Assembly: GCA_023663285.1 (NCBI GenBank)
Contig: JAMPHT010000035.1
Span: forward strand, 1 to 33,217
DNA from: Bacillota bacterium
GTDB taxonomy: Bacteria; Bacillota; Clostridia; Lachnospirales; Lachnospiraceae
DNA length: 33,217 nucleotides
Direction: 5' to 3'
Part shown: in pieces, positions 23,626-32,716 of the stretch
Position numbering within the stretch: position 1 is the stretch's first letter
How the letters are laid out: each line of letters starts with the position of its first letter
Program-made: the position numbers and the translations under genes
The notes under the pieces: model-generated
What the model was told of the DNA's origin: nothing
Databases searched by the model: none
What the model saw: the letters and a program-made list of their open reading frames with translations, nothing else

Positions 23626-26600
23626 ATGAAAATGAAGAGACAAAAGCCGTTACAGGAAATCTTTTATGCCGCCTTTCTTTTGGTGGGCATCATTTTGCTG
23701 TTCTTGTGGTTTACAGCGCGCAACAGCAGCCGGACAGAGGAACAGAACCGGAATTACGCCGCGGATTCCGCCCGTATGAAGGCGGAGCATATCGATCACG
23801 AGTTGACCAATGCGCTGAACAGGATCAGGATCTATTCCTATTTTGTGGGAGAAAGTCTGACAGAGCCGACGATCACAGTGGAGCTGCTGGCGAGGCTGGA
23901 GGAAAATTCCCAGTTTGACGCCATTATGTATACGGATGTAGACGGTATGGACTATATTTCCGACGGGCGGACGGCAGATGTGACATATCGGGAGTTCTAT
24001 ATTGAAGGCATCAAGGGAAACAGCGGCGTTGAGATCATATTCAATCCACACTTTTTTCCGGGGACAAAGGTGGCTTGCTTTTACACTCCGGTCTATTATA
24101 AGGGAGAGATCATAGGGGTGCTGCGGGGGGCCTTCCTGGCGGAGGCATATCTGCAGGATATGCTTACTACTACCTACTTCGGAGAAGCGGCGCAGGTATA
24201 CCTGTGCATGGCGGACGGCAGACTGATGGCCAGTTCAGACGGCACAGCTTATGACGGGCACTTTCTCACTATGCTGACGGAGGAAGAGCTGATTGACCGG
24301 AAGGCTGCGGAGCAGGTGCGCAATATTCTGGAAAACGGCGGGGAGGGTGCATTCAACTGTGATTCATCCAGCAGTACGGACAATATATGCGTTGTGCATC
24401 TGCCCAATAATCCTTATGTTTTGGTGCAGACCTTTCCCAAGAATGTGACCCAGGATATGATAGCGAAGGAAAACCTGGTGGGCGTTCAGCTGGAGGCGAT
24501 GCTTATTGCGCTGTTTCTGGTCTACATTGCCATCATCCTGTTTCGGGCAGGGAGCAGACGGAAAGCGCTGGAGAAGGAAAACCGTGAGATGGGCTACATC
24601 ATAAGCGGTGTGAACACACTATTTACCCGGTTTGCCATGGTTGATTTTGAAGAAAACACTTATCAGTATCTGGCGGGGACAAAGCCGGAGGGAGTGCTCA
24701 CGGAGAGCGGAAGCTATCAGGATCTGATAGTCTATCTGACAGCACCTGTGAGGGAGGAGGATCGTAAGGACTTTTCGGATTTTATGGAAAGAGACGCCAT
24801 TATCAGCGCTATGTCAAAGCAGGATGATCTGCAGTACGAGTGCTGTGTGATCAGAAACGGGCGGCAGGAATGGGAGCATATGAACATAGTCTGTCTGGAG
24901 AGAAAAGAGGGTCAGGTCGCCAAGGTCCTGTTTATCCGTCAGAGTGTGACAAAGCTGAAGGAAAGAGAACTGCGCATCCAGGCGGAGCGGGCTGTTGCAA
25001 ACCGCAAGGAGAGACAATACCAGATAGCGCTTATGTCCAACGCCTTCTGCAGCTTTGAGTTTAATCTGACACAGGACATTGTGGAGCAGGATATCGTCAG
25101 GACAATAGACGGGCAGAAGGTATCGTTCCTGGAGAGGGCAGGGCTGCAGGCTCCCTGCAGGGCTTCCGAGTGCTTTGAAAAATGGAAGCAGTTTGTCCTT
25201 GAAGAATCCCTGGAGGAGTATTCCGCCGTTGTAAATACAGAGAATCTGCTCCGGCGGTATGCCAAGGGAGAAAGAGAAGTGGTAGTGGACTACTGGGGCC
25301 AGGCGTCCGGACAGAACCAGATGTGCGTGCGTCAGTCCTTTGTGATGACCCAGGATGACAATACGGGGGATGTCATGGTCATGGTGGTGTCCAAAGACAT
25401 CACGGAGCAGGTGAGAAAGCAGCGGGAACAGACCCAGGCGCTGCAGGATGCGCTGGTTCAGGCCCAGCACGCCAATAAGGCAAAGACCACATTCCTGTCC
25501 AATATGTCCCATGATATCCGCACCCCCATGAATGCCATCATAGGCTTTTCCACCATTGCCGTCAGCCATATTGACAACAGGGAGCAGGTCTTAGACTGCC
25601 TGCAGAAGGTCCTCTCCTCCAGCAACCATCTGCTCAGCCTGATCAACGATATTCTGGATATGAGCCGAATCGAGAGCGGCAAGGTACAGATCAAGGAGCA
25701 GGAGTGCAATATCTCAGAGATGATGCACAATCTGGTAAATATTATTCAGCCCCAGATCAAGGCAAAGCAGTTGGAGCTGTTTATTGATACCTTTGAGGTC
25801 GCCAACGAGGACGTGATCGCGGATCCTCTGAAGCTGAATCAGGTGTTTATCAACCTGTTGAGCAACGCGGTGAAGTATACGCCGGCGGGCGGTACGGTCT
25901 CCTTCCGGATCATGCAGAAAACCACCTTCCGGCACGGGTACGGGGATTATACGTTTATTATCAAGGACAATGGCATCGGAATGTCTCCGGAGTTTGTAGA
26001 GCATATCTTTGAGCCCTTTGAGAGAGAGTCCACCGTGACCCAGAGCGGTATCCAGGGAACGGGGCTGGGAATGGCCATCACCGAGAATATAATTGAAATG
26101 ATGAACGGCACCATCAACGTGGAGAGCGAACCGGGCAGGGGCAGCACCTTTACGGTGAACCTGGAGCTGAAGCTTCAGGATACGGGGAAGAATGCGGAAC
26201 AGATCAAGGAGCTGGAAGGACTGCGGGCGCTGGTGGTAGACGACGATTTCAACACCTGTGACAGCGTCAGCAGAATGCTGAGGCAGATCGGCCTGCGCTC
26301 CGAGTGGACTACCTCCGGCAAGGAGGCGGTATACCGGGCAAAGAGCGCCTGTAAGGAGGGGGATCCCTACCATACCTTCATTATCGACTGGCAGATGCCG
26401 GGCTTAAGCGGGGTGGAGACCGCCCGGCAGATCAGGAAGGTGATCGGCAGCGGGGCGGCCATCGTCATTCTCACTGCCTATGAATGGTCGGACATCGAGG
26501 ATGAGGCAAGGGCGGCGGGAGTCACTGCGTTCTGCGCAAAGCCTATGTTCATGTCTGATTTGAAAAACGTACTTCTTGCAGCCAATAATCTGCAGGAAAA

Positions 26601-27018
26601 GCAGGAGGAAGTGCCGGAATGGACACTGGCTGATTTCAGCGGGAAGCGGGTACTGCTGGTGGAGGACAATGAACTGAACAGGGAGATAGCCCAGGTGATC
26701 CTGGAGGAGTCCGGCTTCCTGGTGGATACGGCGCCGGACGGAACAGATGCAGTGGCAATCATGGAAAAGGCCGAGGAGCATTATTACGACGCCATATTGA
26801 TGGATGTACAGATGCCGATCATGGATGGTTACGAGGCCACCCGAACGATCCGCAGACTGCCCAGAGAGGATGTGAAGGATCTGCCCATCATCGCCATGAC
26901 TGCCAACGCCATGGAGGAGGACAAGGAGGCGGCGATAAAGAACGGCATGAACGCCCACATTGCCAAGCCGCTGGATATGGACATCTTTATCGGGGTGCTG
27001 AAGAAGTTTATGGGGTAA
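23626..27018 (+). CDS. Hybrid sensor histidine kinase with two receiver domains
   Basis: 1130 aa. Membrane helices at about 11-31 and 285-305 flank a cache-like extracellular sensor. Two PAS-like regions follow (about 325-450 and 460-600). The HisKA domain has phospho-acceptor H629 in SHDIRTPMNAIIGF. The HATPase has the N box at N747 and the glycine boxes DNGIGM and GTGLGM. Receiver 1 (about 866-990) has D872-D874 and phospho-acceptor D921 in IIDWQMPG; receiver 2 (about 1007-1128) has D1014 and D1060 in LMDVQMPIMDG. All phosphotransfer residues are present, with no DNA-binding output, so it must pass phosphate to another protein or act by interaction. The ligand is unknown. An AAGAGGT site precedes the start. 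Confidence 0.95.
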   Translation: MKMKRQKPLQEIFYAAFLLVGIILLFLWFTARNSSRTEEQNRNYAADSARMKAEHIDHELTNALNRIRIYSYFVGESLTEPTITVELLARLEENSQFDAIMYTDVDGMDYISDGRTADVTYREFYIEGIKGNSGVEIIFNPHFFPGTKVACFYTPVYYKGEIIGVLRGAFLAEAYLQDMLTTTYFGEAAQVYLCMADGRLMASSDGTAYDGHFLTMLTEEELIDRKAAEQVRNILENGGEGAFNCDSSSSTDNICVVHLPNNPYVLVQTFPKNVTQDMIAKENLVGVQLEAMLIALFLVYIAIILFRAGSRRKALEKENREMGYIISGVNTLFTRFAMVDFEENTYQYLAGTKPEGVLTESGSYQDLIVYLTAPVREEDRKDFSDFMERDAIISAMSKQDDLQYECCVIRNGRQEWEHMNIVCLERKEGQVAKVLFIRQSVTKLKERELRIQAERAVANRKERQYQIALMSNAFCSFEFNLTQDIVEQDIVRTIDGQKVSFLERAGLQAPCRASECFEKWKQFVLEESLEEYSAVVNTENLLRRYAKGEREVVVDYWGQASGQNQMCVRQSFVMTQDDNTGDVMVMVVSKDITEQVRKQREQTQALQDALVQAQHANKAKTTFLSNMSHDIRTPMNAIIGFSTIAVSHIDNREQVLDCLQKVLSSSNHLLSLINDILDMSRIESGKVQIKEQECNISEMMHNLVNIIQPQIKAKQLELFIDTFEVANEDVIADPLKLNQVFINLLSNAVKYTPAGGTVSFRIMQKTTFRHGYGDYTFIIKDNGIGMSPEFVEHIFEPFERESTVTQSGIQGTGLGMAITENIIEMMNGTINVESEPGRGSTFTVNLELKLQDTGKNAEQIKELEGLRALVVDDDFNTCDSVSRMLRQIGLRSEWTTSGKEAVYRAKSACKEGDPYHTFIIDWQMPGLSGVETARQIRKVIGSGAAIVILTAYEWSDIEDEARAAGVTAFCAKPMFMSDLKNVLLAANNLQEKQEEVPEWTLADFSGKRVLLVEDNELNREIAQVILEESGFLVDTAPDGTDAVAIMEKAEEHYYDAILMDVQMPIMDGYEATRTIRRLPREDVKDLPIIAMTANAMEEDKEAAIKNGMNAHIAKPLDMDIFIGVLKKFMG

Positions 27019-27043
27019 GGAAAAGGGAGCTGACAATCAATAA

Positions 27044-28546
27044 ATGATCACAGGCGAATTGAAAAATAAGATCGACAATATGTGGGATGTGTTCGCGGCG
27101 GGCGGTCTGGTAAATCCGCTGGAGGTCATTGAGCAGATCACCTACCTGATGTTTATTCATGACCTGGATGACGCAGATAACATCAGGGCAAAAGAAAGCG
27201 CAATGCTGGGGCTTTCCTATAAAAGCATTTTTGCGGGAGAAGTAGGCGTTGGAGACAGGACGATAGACGGCGCCTGGCTGAAGTGGTCTGTATTCCATGA
27301 TTTTCCGGCGGCCCGTATGTATTCCATCCTGCAGGAATGGGTGTTCCCGTTTATGAAAGACCTCCATGGGGATAAAAGCAGCGCCTATTCAAAATATATG
27401 GGTGACGCTATTTTTAAACTGCCAACGCCTTTACTGCTTTCAAAGGTAGTGGATGCGCTGGATGATATTTACGCTTTGATGGCGGAAGGTAAGGATGTAG
27501 ATATCAGGGGAGATGTATATGAGTATCTGCTTTCAAAAATCGCGCAATCAGGACGGAACGGCCAGTTTAGAACTCCCCGCCATATTATTCGTATGATGGT
27601 GGAATTAATGGATCCCAAACCGGAGGATACCATTTGTGACCCGGCCTGCGGTACATCCGGATTTCTGGTGACGGCAGGGGAATACCTGAAAGAAAATTAC
27701 AAAGATAAGATTTTCTTTGACAAACAGAAAAAAGACCATTACATGAATCATATGTTTTACGGATTTGATATGGACAGGACCATGCTTAGGATCGGCGCTA
27801 TGAATATGATGACGCATGGCGTGGAGAATCCCTTCATTGAATACAGGGATAGTCTGTCAGACCAGAATCAGGACAGGGATAGGTATTCCCTGATCCTTGC
27901 CAATCCCCCTTTCAAGGGCAGTCTGGATGCCGACACGGTGGCCGCGGACCTGTTGAAGGTATGTAAGACCAAAAAGACGGAGCTGTTGTTTCTGGCAGCT
28001 TTTGTGCGTATGCTCCGTGTGGGCGGAAGATGCGCCTGCATTGTTCCGGATGGCGTGTTGTTTGGCTCGTCTGCCGCACATAATGCGATCCGTAAAGAAC
28101 TGGTGGAGGGAAACCGTCTGGAGGCGGTGATTTCCATGCCGTCGGGGGTATTTAAACCCTATGCGGGAGTATCTACCGGAATATTGATCTTTACAAAGAC
28201 AGGACACGGCGGTACGGACAAGGTCTGGTTCTATGACATGACTGCAGACGGCTTCAGTCTTGACGATAAAAGAACGCCTGTGTCGGAAAACGACATTCCT
28301 GATATTATTAAACGGTTTCATGAACTGGATAAGGAAGCCGACAGAAAGAGAACAGATAAGTCGTTTCTGGTATCCAGAGAAGAAATAGCAGACAACGGCT
28401 ATGATCTGTCTATCAACAAATATAAGCAGGTGGAATATAAGGCAGTGGAATATCCGCCCACAAGCGAGATCATCGAAAGTATTGAAGCAATGGAGGCTGA
28501 AATCGCAAAGGAAATGGCGGAGCTGAAGAGGATGCTGGCGGAGTAG
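27044..28546 (+). CDS. hsdM: Type I restriction-modification methyltransferase HsdM (copy 1)
   Basis: 500 aa. An N-terminal helical HsdM_N domain (1-135) is followed by an N6-adenine methyltransferase domain with the AdoMet motif DPACGTSGF (199-207) and catalytic NPPF (287-290), both intact. It would methylate adenine in a target set by HsdS, as M2S, and form part of the restriction complex. It is by eye about three quarters identical to the second copy at 29861, with motifs at the same residue numbers. The AAGGGAG site is 14 nt from the ATG, longer than ideal. It starts 25 bp after the kinase stop, with no promoter seen, so the island edge is near 27020-27043. Confidence 0.94.
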   Translation: MITGELKNKIDNMWDVFAAGGLVNPLEVIEQITYLMFIHDLDDADNIRAKESAMLGLSYKSIFAGEVGVGDRTIDGAWLKWSVFHDFPAARMYSILQEWVFPFMKDLHGDKSSAYSKYMGDAIFKLPTPLLLSKVVDALDDIYALMAEGKDVDIRGDVYEYLLSKIAQSGRNGQFRTPRHIIRMMVELMDPKPEDTICDPACGTSGFLVTAGEYLKENYKDKIFFDKQKKDHYMNHMFYGFDMDRTMLRIGAMNMMTHGVENPFIEYRDSLSDQNQDRDRYSLILANPPFKGSLDADTVAADLLKVCKTKKTELLFLAAFVRMLRVGGRCACIVPDGVLFGSSAAHNAIRKELVEGNRLEAVISMPSGVFKPYAGVSTGILIFTKTGHGGTDKVWFYDMTADGFSLDDKRTPVSENDIPDIIKRFHELDKEADRKRTDKSFLVSREEIADNGYDLSINKYKQVEYKAVEYPPTSEIIESIEAMEAEIAKEMAELKRMLAE

Positions 28547-28563
28547 CCGGTTTGCGGACGCCC

Positions 28564-28571
28564 GGAAGGGA
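28564..28571 (+). promoter_or_regulatory. Shine-Dalgarno that sets the phosphoesterase start
   Basis: GGAAGGGA lies 7 nt before the ATG at 28579, which places the start next to the GDTHG motif. An in-frame ATG at 28552 lacks such a site. Confidence 0.65.
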
Positions 28572-28578
28572 TAAGAAG

Positions 28579-29283
28579 ATGATATTTATTACAGGCGACA
28601 CACACGGGAACTTTGACCGTGTTGAAGCGTTTTGCAGACGTTTTGAGACTTCGCATGATGATATACTTATTATTTTAGGGGATGCAGGCATCAATTTCAG
28701 CGGTGCAAGGTATGACAGCCTGAAAAAGCGGCTGTTGGAGTCGCTTCCAATCACGATATTTGCCATTCACGGGAATCATGAGCAGCGCCCATATACGATA
28801 GACAGCTATAAAGAAAAGATATGGCATGGCGGAACGGTGTTTTACGAAGAAGAATATCCCAGCATCCTGTTTGCGAAAGATGGGGAGATATTTGATCTGA
28901 ACGGAAAGCAGACGATTGTGATGGGAGGGGCATACAGCATTGATAAGGCGATCCGCATTGCATACGGATGGGGCTGGTGGGAGGACGAGCAGCCTTCGGA
29001 TGAAATCAAGGGATATGTTGAACAGCAGCTTGAAAAATCCGGTTGGAAGGTTGATGTAGTGCTAAGTCATACAACACCATTGAAATATGAGCCAGTTGAG
29101 GTGTTCATGTCAGGCGTGGATCAGAGCAGGGTTGACATGAACACGGAGATCTGGCTGGATCAGATTGAAGAAAAACTTACCTATGAAAAGTGGTACTGCG
29201 GACATTATCATACAGAAAAGAAGATTGACAAACTGGAAATCATGTTTGAAAACTTTGATGAGTTCTGCGCAGGTGTGAAATAA
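28579..29283 (+). CDS. Calcineurin-like metallophosphoesterase
   Basis: 234 aa, one domain. The five metallophosphoesterase blocks are in order: D7 and H9 in GDTHG, D35 in LGDAG, GNHE at 65-68, LSHTTP and GHYHTEKK. It would be a two-metal phosphatase, nuclease or cyclic-nucleotide phosphodiesterase of unknown substrate; no membrane segment is seen. It lies 32 bp after hsdM copy 1 and before the fic remnant. A metallophosphoesterase is not a core part of type I systems, so it is either cargo or an accessory gene. Base composition is like hsdM. Confidence 0.9.
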   Translation: MIFITGDTHGNFDRVEAFCRRFETSHDDILIILGDAGINFSGARYDSLKKRLLESLPITIFAIHGNHEQRPYTIDSYKEKIWHGGTVFYEEEYPSILFAKDGEIFDLNGKQTIVMGGAYSIDKAIRIAYGWGWWEDEQPSDEIKGYVEQQLEKSGWKVDVVLSHTTPLKYEPVEVFMSGVDQSRVDMNTEIWLDQIEEKLTYEKWYCGHYHTEKKIDKLEIMFENFDEFCAGVK

Positions 29284-29291
29284 GTATTGTG

Positions 29292-29316
29292 CAAATGCTG
29301 ATTAAATAGGCATTTG
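29292..29316 (+). other. Stem-loop after the phosphoesterase gene
   Basis: CAAATGC (29292-29298) pairs with GCATTTG (29310-29316) around an 11-nt AT-rich loop. No T tract follows. The arms resemble those of a hairpin after hsdM copy 2 (31363-31380). Confidence 0.45.
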
Positions 29317-29364
29317 TAGATAACAGCGAAAAAATGAAATTTTTTTGTCCCATGCTTGACATAA

Positions 29365-29820
29365 GCTGATGGAAATGGAAGAATGAGCAGACTCCTGACA
29401 CTGTTGTTATTATACCGGTCGGGATATTTTGTCGGAAAATATATCAGTATAGAGAGACTGATTGAAAAGACAAAGGATTCTTATTATGATGTATTACAGG
29501 AGAGTTCAGAAAACTGGCACGAGGAATCAAATGATTACGCACCGTTTGTAAAATATATACTCGGCGTAATCGTGGCGGCATACCGCGATTTTATGGAGCG
29601 GACAAAGTTAATCGAAGAAAAGAGGGTTCCAAAGCCGGACAGGATCGCGGATGAGATTAAAAACCATATCGGTACAATCACAAAGGCAGAGCTGCTTAAA
29701 ATAGTGCCGGATGTAAGCCAGACGACTGTCCAGCGCACGCTGTCGGATTTGATAAAACAGGAAAAAATCCGCAAGATAGGTAATGGCCGTTACACAAAAT
29801 ATACGTGGAACTGGGACTGA
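29365..29820 (+). pseudogene. 5'-truncated Fic family gene (C-terminal half only)
   Basis: The frame reads A-D-G-N-G-R directly before MSRLLTLLLLY, which is the second half of the Fic motif HPFxDGNGR. The codon just before GCT is a TAA stop (29362-29364), so H, P, F and all of the N-terminal half are missing. What remains (145 aa from ATG 29383) is the last Fic helices and a C-terminal winged helix (ITKAELLKIVPDVSQTTVQRTL), as in intact family members. Without the catalytic histidine it cannot AMPylate. The internal ATG could still yield a protein of helices plus winged helix, but only a weak GGAA site precedes it. It lies between two hsdM copies, so a recombination breakpoint probably falls at 29364/29365. 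Confidence 0.85.
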
Positions 29821-29850
29821 TTTTTTTATGTAAGGATTTGCTGGTTGATT

Positions 29851-29855
29851 GGAGG
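29851..29855 (+). promoter_or_regulatory. Shine-Dalgarno of hsdM copy 2
   Basis: GGAGG lies 5 nt before the ATG at 29861. It shows that this ATG, not the in-frame TTG at 29849, is the start; it is a better site than that of copy 1. Confidence 0.75.
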
Positions 29856-29860
29856 TAAAT

Positions 29861-31357
29861 ATGATTACAGGGGAACTAAAAAACAGAATAGACAGTATTT
29901 GGCAAATATTTTGGACTGGCGGGCTGACCAATCCATTGGACGTGATTGAGCAGATGACCTACCTGATGTTTATTCATGACCTTGATGATGCGGACAACAC
30001 ACATGCCAAAGAAAGCGCAATGCTGGGTCTTCCTTTTGAGAGCATCTTTGCGGGAGAAGTAAAGCTTGGTGACAGAGTGATTGACGGGGCGCAGTTGAAA
30101 TGGTCTGTTTTTCATGACTTTCCTGCGGATAGAATGTACGCTGTAGTACAGGAAATGGTATTTCCTTTCATAAAAAATCTGCATGCAGACAAGGACAGCG
30201 CCTACTCGAAATATATGGACGATGCCATATTTAAGCTTCCGACGCCGCTCATGTTGTCCAAGATCGTAGATGCTATGGATGAGCTGTACGCGCAGATGGA
30301 TAAGCTGAAAGAGAGTGATGTGAGAGGAGATGTGTACGAATATCTTCTTTCCAAATTGTCAACTGCGGGGGTAAACGGACAGTTTAGGACACCGAGACAT
30401 ATTATTAAAATGATGGTGGCGCTGATGGCTCCGGCTGCGGATGATGTGATTTGCGATCCGTCATGTGGGACTGCTGGTTTTCTGGTTGAGGCATCCGAAT
30501 ACCTCAGAACGAATCACAAAGAAGAAATTTTTTATGACAGGATAAAAAAAGAACATTTCATGAATCATATGTTTAATGGTTTTGATATGGACAGGACCAT
30601 GCTCCGTATAGGTGCCATGAATATGATGACGCATGGTGTGGAGAGCCCTTATATTGAATACAGGGACAGTCTGTCCGACCAGAATCCCGACAGGGACAAG
30701 TATTCGCTGATTCTTGCAAATCCGCCGTTTAAGGGGAGCTTGGATGCAGATATCGTGTCGGCGGATTTGTTAAAGATATGCAAGACCAAGAAAACAGAGC
30801 TGCTCTTTCTGGCGCTGTTTGTGAGAATGTTGAGGATGGGCGGACGGTGCGCCTGTATTGTGCCGGACGGCGTGCTTTTCGGATCATCCACAGCACATAA
30901 GGCTGTCAGGAAAGAAATTGTGGAGAACCAGCGGTTAGAGGCTGTGATCTCGATGCCTTCCGGTGTGTTTAAGCCCTATGCGGGCGTGTCGACGGGGATT
31001 CTCGTCTTTACGAAGACGGATCACGGAGGAACAGATAATGTGTGGTTCTATGATATGCAGGCGGACGGATTCAGCCTTGATGACAAGCGAGCAGCGGTAA
31101 GCGAGAATGACATACCGGATATCATTGAGAGATTCCGCCACCGAGATGCAGAGCTTGACAGGAAGCGGACGGAGAAGTCCTTTATGGTGCTAAAACAGGA
31201 GATTGTCGATAATGGGTACGACCTTTCGATAAATAAATATAAAAAAACGGAATATGTGTCAGTAGAGTATCCGCCTGTCTCGGAGATTATGGATCATATC
31301 ATGGAGCTGGATGCGCAGATTGCGGAAGGGCTTCGGGAGTTGAAGGCGATGTTGTAA
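29861..31357 (+). CDS. hsdM: Type I restriction-modification methyltransferase HsdM (copy 2)
   Basis: 498 aa. The same domain plan as copy 1: N-terminal helical domain, AdoMet motif DPSCGTAGF at 199-207, and catalytic NPPF at 287-290, all intact. The two copies are colinear up to these motifs with no length change. The differences are spread along the proteins and include many silent ones, so the pair is an old or independently acquired duplication and not a recent copy. It precedes hsdS by 193 bp, so this is the likelier partner of that HsdS. The fic remnant ends 40 bp upstream. Confidence 0.94.
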   Translation: MITGELKNRIDSIWQIFWTGGLTNPLDVIEQMTYLMFIHDLDDADNTHAKESAMLGLPFESIFAGEVKLGDRVIDGAQLKWSVFHDFPADRMYAVVQEMVFPFIKNLHADKDSAYSKYMDDAIFKLPTPLMLSKIVDAMDELYAQMDKLKESDVRGDVYEYLLSKLSTAGVNGQFRTPRHIIKMMVALMAPAADDVICDPSCGTAGFLVEASEYLRTNHKEEIFYDRIKKEHFMNHMFNGFDMDRTMLRIGAMNMMTHGVESPYIEYRDSLSDQNPDRDKYSLILANPPFKGSLDADIVSADLLKICKTKKTELLFLALFVRMLRMGGRCACIVPDGVLFGSSTAHKAVRKEIVENQRLEAVISMPSGVFKPYAGVSTGILVFTKTDHGGTDNVWFYDMQADGFSLDDKRAAVSENDIPDIIERFRHRDAELDRKRTEKSFMVLKQEIVDNGYDLSINKYKKTEYVSVEYPPVSEIMDHIMELDAQIAEGLRELKAML

Positions 31358-31362
31358 AGAAA

Positions 31363-31380
31363 GGCAAATCGGTATTTGTC
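31363..31380 (+). other. Stem-loop after hsdM copy 2
   Basis: GGCAAAT-CGGT-ATTTGTC forms a 7-bp stem (one G-U) with a tetraloop, 6 bp after the hsdM stop. No T tract follows directly. Confidence 0.5.
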
Positions 31381-31449
31381 AAGGGTATAATAAAAGGGTT
31401 ATTTTTGTATGATGTTTTGGACATAAAAAAGAAGCGAGTACGCCGCATG

Positions 31450-31498
31450 AGTCTCAAGAGACTGTACGGTAAAAAACCGCTCCTTTAATATAATATTA
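31450..31498 (+). other. Structured gap before hsdS
   Basis: The 193-bp gap between hsdM and hsdS holds no gene. It has a hairpin AGTCT-CAAG-AGACT (31450-31463), a smaller one CGGT-AAAAA-ACCG (31467-31479) and a 13-bp palindrome TAATAT-A-ATATTA (31486-31498) that contains TATAAT (31489-31494). No matching -35 is seen. It could be a regulated hsdS promoter. Confidence 0.45.
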
Positions 31499-31550
31499 TT
31501 TGATGGACTGGATTTTGTCAAGAAAAAATTGATTTGCGAGGATAAATTAC

Positions 31551-32681
31551 ATGGGATATGTGAGGTTAGAGGAAATATGTAATTTAAATATGGGTCAATC
31601 TCCTGATTCAAATTCATATAATCAGGAAGGAAAAGGCTTGCCTTTTTTTCAAGGAAATGCAGATTTCGGCGAGCTGTATCCGACTGTAAGAGTATGGTGC
31701 AGTAAGCCCGTGAAGGTTGTGAATGAGGGAACATTGCTGATTTCTGTGAGGGCGCCGATAGGGGCACTTAATTTTGCGGCAGAATGTTCCTGTATCGGGA
31801 GAGGGCTGGCTGGTATTACAGCTAGGGAAGGATATGAATTAAAGTATATATACTATGCTTTAAAATATAAGGGTAAAGAACTTAATGACAAGGGAACTGG
31901 CAGTACATTTAAAGCTATTTCAAAATCTTCTCTTGGAGAGACACTGGTTAGAGATATATCAATAGAAGAACAAAAGGAATGTGTCAAAAAACTTGATTTA
32001 ATTTTTGAATTGATTTTAAAGGAAAAAGAGCAGATTGGACAGTTAGATAAGTTGGTTAAATCCAAATTTGTGGAAATGTTTGGAGACGTTATATGCAATA
32101 GTAAGAATTGGCCAGCGCGTACATTAGATAGCATAAGTTCCTCTCGACTTGGAAAGATGCTTGATACTAAAAAAGATACAGGAAAAATTTCGTTTCCATA
32201 TCTGGCAAATTTTAATGTCCAGTGGTTTGAATTTGATTTATCAGATCTTCATGAAATGGATTTTGATATGGCAGAGCGCGAAGAATTTTCATTAAGGGAT
32301 GGGGATTTATTAATTACTGAAGGTGGCGAAGTCGGCAGGTGTGCTATATGGCATAATGAGGTTAAAGATTGCTATTTTCAAAAAGCGCTCCATCGTGTGA
32401 GATGCAATAAAGATATTATCCTTCCAGAATATTTGGCTTGGTGGTTCAGATTTCATAGTGATTTTAACGGCTTTGAAGATATTGTTGGGGGCAAAGCCAC
32501 GATTGCACATCTTCCTGGTGTTAAGTTGAAAAAACTTCAAATAGTGGTTCCTGATATAGATGTCCAAAAAGAGTTTCTGGAGTTTTGGTTAGCTACAGAC
32601 AAATTGAAAGTTGTATTACAAAAACAAATAGAAGAAACCAATACACTGTTTGACAGCCTTATGCAGCAGTATTTTAGTTAA
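31551..32681 (+). CDS. hsdS: Type I restriction-modification specificity subunit HsdS
   Basis: 376 aa. Two target recognition domains (about 1-150 and 185-350), each followed by a helical spacer: EEQKECVKKLDLIFELILKE and the C-terminal WLATDKLKVVLQKQIEE. The repeated LDKLVKSKFVEMFG and NTLFDSLMQQYF ends are typical of HsdS. It selects a bipartite DNA site for HsdM and HsdR. It is clearly more AT-rich than the hsdM genes, as usual for exchangeable specificity genes. GAGGA lies about 9 nt before the ATG. The recognition site cannot be predicted from this sequence. Confidence 0.92.
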   Translation: MGYVRLEEICNLNMGQSPDSNSYNQEGKGLPFFQGNADFGELYPTVRVWCSKPVKVVNEGTLLISVRAPIGALNFAAECSCIGRGLAGITAREGYELKYIYYALKYKGKELNDKGTGSTFKAISKSSLGETLVRDISIEEQKECVKKLDLIFELILKEKEQIGQLDKLVKSKFVEMFGDVICNSKNWPARTLDSISSSRLGKMLDTKKDTGKISFPYLANFNVQWFEFDLSDLHEMDFDMAEREEFSLRDGDLLITEGGEVGRCAIWHNEVKDCYFQKALHRVRCNKDIILPEYLAWWFRFHSDFNGFEDIVGGKATIAHLPGVKLKKLQIVVPDIDVQKEFLEFWLATDKLKVVLQKQIEETNTLFDSLMQQYFS

Positions 32682-32716
32682 ATGGTGTGTTGAATTTTTG
32701 GGAAGGAAGTGATAAT

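Noticed and set aside
27044-31357. Assembly artefact as the cause of the two hsdM genes
   Set aside because: The copies differ at many silent and coding positions along their whole length, so they are two real genes.
31399-31767. 122-codon open frame on the - strand
   Set aside because: It overlaps the hsdS start and the structured gap. No ribosome binding site or family similarity was seen.
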